NCBI GenBank assembly: GCA_016806645.1
Contig: JACSYO010002173.1
Coordinates: 248,001 to 312,000 of the forward strand
Length of the DNA: 64,000 bases
Origin: Ophiodon elongatus
Lineage: Eukaryota; Chordata; Actinopteri; Perciformes; Hexagrammidae
Reading direction: 5' to 3'
In this document: piece by piece, positions 60,548 through 64,000 of the stretch
Layout: each line of letters opens with the position of its first letter
Numbering within the stretch: position 1 is the stretch's first letter
Position numbers and translations under genes: made by a program
The notes under the pieces: generated by a model
Told to the model about the DNA's origin: nothing
Databases searched by the model: none
Seen by the model: the letters and a program-made list of their open reading frames with translations, nothing else

Positions 60548-63385
60548 GTACCAGTATAACCATTCATTCTCTCTCTCTCATAAAGCATGTTGGCCTTATG
60601 TTATGAAATTTTCCCATGTACACAGTGTCCAACAAAAATACTATTGCCTAAACACTACCCCACAAAGAGAAGTATGTAAACCTTCTGAGGTTTAATTTTT
60701 GCATCAGTGGTGTGAGTATTACCCCAGTGCTTGCATTCCCCTTGCGTGGTCTAGAACAATGTGTTTGGTTAAATGGGCCTTACTTTATTTGATTTGGAGA
60801 GGTGAGGTGCTGGCCTGGGACTGGCCCAAAGCCCCCGGTCAGCCACTCATTAACAGGCCTGACCTGGGAGACCCCAGGAATGCTGCACTTCACTTAGCAA
60901 CACAGAAGAAGCCGTGTGCAATAATGGTAGCTTTGCACGTGAGTCTGACCAAATGTCCGCATTGGTGCCAAGTGATTGGTGCCTTTGTCTATATATTGCT
61001 ATTGATATAACATAATATAAAATAGTAATTTCTTTTAGATTTCAATTTTGCTGCACAAACCCAAAATTATTCGTTTAGAAAAACATGTTTCCTTTGATGT
61101 GTAAGTGTTGCCTCAGTCACAGTAGTCCATACTGCAATCTCAACGTTTTTAATTGATTTTGCACGCCTAATATTTTGTCTTCAGCTGCCAGCCCACATTC
61201 AGACACCAGAGGCATATTAACTCTTTTCCTGTTCAAGAAAAATCTCATTTCAGCTGAATCCACTGAGACTCTACAACGTTTTTCTTCGTTGTCATTAGAT
61301 TCATATGAAGTAATGTTTTTTTTACCCACTGTGTCCATTTCTCTTCTCCGATGTTGTGATCTTTACCTGTGAGGGATTTCAGCTCAGTAGACTCTCTCTG
61401 TCTACTTATTTGTGTCTCCAGAGCTGCTGCTGAACTGGGTTTCACCCCTAAACTCAGTGCGGTGTCTCAGAGCCCCTTGTCAAGGCTAGCATGTGAGACT
61501 CAGCCTGCACACTGGGACTTGTCACTCTAATCTCTTTAAATGTTATTATGGTAACCCGGTTTGCCTTACAGATGTCCAAAGCTGATTGGTTCATTTTTTT
61601 TTTTGTCCTGCACCTTTGACCGGGTAATTTTCACATTAGCCCTCAGCGAGAATACTTCTTGCTAAAGAGGCCCCGCATTACATAATGGGTGAACCAGTGT
61701 AGATATTAGTAATGTTGTTCCACATCTGGCCTGGACATGGGGGGGCATTTGAGAAAGAGAAATAGAGGTTATAAGAAGCCAGAGCCTTGGAGGTCCTTTT
61801 CCCCGGACTCTATCTGACATCTGAAAATCTGATTCCTCTCCTATTGTCTATCCCTCCATTGCAACTCCACACCAGCCAGCTGCAATCACATAGGAGCAGC
61901 TTGGGCAAGCTTCTTTAACCTCATCAATCCAAACATAGTGCTCAGAGAGTCAGGGCCTCACTACAGGGAGCTCAGAGATGCAGACGTATGACTTCAGCCT
62001 CAGCCTCAGTTCCAGTTTACTGGGGGACAAATTCCCCTTAAGAACCCCCACAGGGTCCAGAGACCTTGTCCATGATTTACGAGGCCCCCCACTGCATTCA
62101 CCTAGTTATACTCGCCACGATTTAAACAAATTTCAAAATGGGAAAGGGCCACATCTTCCATCTTCCGTCTTCCGGACCGTGTGGAATTGCTCCCCATGCT
62201 CCTGGCTTTCAATTTTGTCCCCTCTTTTGGGAAAGGATCTAGTTTCATCCATAGACTGTGTTTTTGTTGTGTCTTTACCCTTTGACATAATAAACTGTCA
62301 AAGTGACAGATTGGAAAATGGGAATGTTTATGAAAGAAGTGCTGAAGTCATGTGTAGGGAAGTCGTTTCCCAAGTAATTTTACCATTGTTCTGCGCTCAG
62401 TTGCATATCTCAGTGAATTCTGAATTAGTCATGGTGCCTGACTGTTTCTTTTGTGGTGTATAATTGTGGCCCGTGTGCAAACAGAAACACTGCAGGGCTC
62501 ATATACTGTACATGTAATTGCAGTGTTTAATGAGAGCTGTAAATGACCGATGGCCGATTTCACAGAGTCTGACTAATGATTCACGGCTCACCTTCCAGAC
62601 TCTCTTAGTTAAGGAACCACTATCTCACCATTTGTTCTGTTTTTGCCAGATGTACGGTTTGTGTCTCTGGAGAGATGTAATACCACCATCAATCACTGTG
62701 TCTTAATTCATGGTTTATTGCACAGTTTAACATACCATATTATTTAACATGAACCTATCATAAAGGATTTGAATGTGAGCGTTCTAGACCTGCTTCTTCC
62801 ATCTCGAGCTGGAGACTCATCATAGGCTTGTCACGACACAAACCAGATGCAGCAGATCAGTTATTCTGGAATTGTTTTTCCAGCCCGCCGGTTTGCTAGT
62901 GTTCTAAAAGTGCACTCTCATCTAAAATAGCCCCTACGTCTGGAAGAGATGCATTGTATGTTGCTGTGCTTTTGGCAAAGTCGACCCTGGTCAGACCACT
63001 TTATGATTGGAGATACGGGACTTCTGTTTCGGGAGACCAGCGGGCTTCTGTATTTTGCTCTGATCGGACCCAAAATGAGGACTTTATATTGTTGTTATTA
63101 TTGATTTGTACCTGATAATAATATTGTGTACCAGGTTTGAATGGATATAGTAAATAATAATACATTATATTTAATAGCGCCTTAAACAACTGAAGGTCAC
63201 CTTACATCACTTAAGATTAGTAATAAAACATTAATGAAATTAACAATAAATCATACAGTACAATAAACAACGGAGCATACTTCAGCAATGCGTTAACCCT
63301 GTAAGGCCGGCATTACCGTCTTTAAGAGGCTGTAGCGGGATCGGTCTTAAAGCGAGAGTGAGGTAGCTGAGTAATGCTCCAAAGT
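60548..63385 (+). other. dnajc17: dnajc17 last intron (continues to window edge)
   Basis: From the donor CACAG|GTACCA at 60,547/60,548 onward I find no exon encoding the conserved C-terminal SERDYES...RMRQAAERQ. The interval has TA- and ATT-rich runs (63,090-63,180) but no other recognisable gene. Confidence 0.5.
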
Positions 63386-63840
63386 TAGGCAATGAAAACT
63401 GGTATGGCAATTTTCAAAGGGGTCCCTTAACCTCTCACCTCAGGATATGTGAATGAAAATGGGTTCCATGGGTACCCACGAGTCTCCCCTTTACCGACAT
63501 GCTCAATGCTAATCCCATGCAGTTTTGTGCATAACCATGCAGTTTTTTGCATATAGTATAAATGTGTTTTTTTCCCCTGCTTATTTTAAAAAGGTGTATT
63601 TCAATTCTGGGTTTTTGAATTGCATGAATTAGGTATGACTGGAAGGACTCTTGTGGATTCAATGAGCCCAATTGGAATAATATGTGATAATGTTAGTCCC
63701 CATAGTAGACATTTCACAATGTGAGAACATTGACATCGCTGTATGAAATATAATGTTGTGACCTCTAGAATACGCACAGCTTCATAAAACTTTAGACCAC
63801 AAACCACCAAGGGCATTCAGAAGATGTATGGTTTCCCTAT
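63386..63840 (+). repeat. Dispersed percomorph repeat copy
   Basis: Carries a string of phrases I know from a highly abundant percomorph interspersed repeat: GGCAATTTTCAAAGGGGTCC, ATATGTGAATGAAAATGGGT, GGGTACCCACGAGTCTCCCC, TTTACCGACATGC and AATCCCATGCAGTTTTGTGC. The later part (63,560-63,840) differs from the version I remember. This is evidence that the organism is a percomorph teleost. Recognition is from memory. Confidence 0.6.
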
Positions 63841-64000
63841 GTATATTGACAATAAGGGGGTTTCTGAGCTGTTTTCAGAACAGAACTACTTGCCATCCAA
63901 TCCCCGAAAAATGCAATTCCTGCAGAAAGTTTTTGCGACCAAATCACAGCATAGATTTTTCTATGGTGTAAACCAAGGTATTGATGTGGTATTTTTTTTT

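Overview
The window is nuclear DNA of a ray-finned fish, most likely a percomorph teleost. The genes are vertebrate, with many short exons and GT-AG introns. (TG)n microsatellites are abundant, there is a fish-type L2/CR1 LINE, and I recognise several dispersed repeats common in percomorph genomes. There are no bacterial features. Functions rest on protein similarity recalled from the named vertebrate families; exon boundaries were read by hand from splice sites, reading phase and family alignment.

Layout. Positions 1-7,250 hold no recognisable gene: dispersed repeat pieces, a TG tract and an AT-rich simple repeat. zbtb42 (+) follows, with a putative untranslated first exon near 7.4-7.58 kb, a single coding exon at 8,918-10,513 and a long 3' UTR to about 14.4 kb. 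An intergenic stretch with microsatellites runs to 18.95 kb. Three genes then lie in tandem on the minus strand with short gaps: siva1 (4 coding exons, 165 aa), adss1 (13 exons, 456 aa) and inf2 (21 coding exons, about 1,243 aa). The 5' side of inf2 (37.4-41.5 kb) is a long intron and promoter-like DNA. A decayed L2-type LINE lies at about 42.7-44.5 kb. From 46.3 kb to the right edge runs dnajc17 (+), with 10 coding exons (272 codons) in large introns; its last coding exon was not found and probably lies beyond the window.

Gene order zbtb42 - siva1 - adss1 - inf2 matches human 14q32.33 (INF2-ADSS1-SIVA1-AKT1-ZBTB42) except that AKT1 is absent between siva1 and zbtb42. This context, with sequence details, separates zbtb42 from zbtb18 and adss1 from adss2. 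DNAJC17 is on human 15q15.1, so its position next to inf2 marks a fish-specific or ancestral junction.

The genes do not form one pathway: a BTB zinc-finger repressor, a pro-apoptotic adaptor, a purine-cycle enzyme, an actin-regulating formin and a splicing-linked J-protein. The most notable observations concern inf2. Its predicted terminal exon ends in a lone cysteine instead of the CAAX box known from mammals, read-through of the preceding donor gives a hydrophobic C-terminal tail, and one intron uses a GC donor. Other points are a cluster of four TAACGTTA palindromes upstream of inf2 and a ZNF143-type site upstream of dnajc17. I did not find a clearly new biological system.
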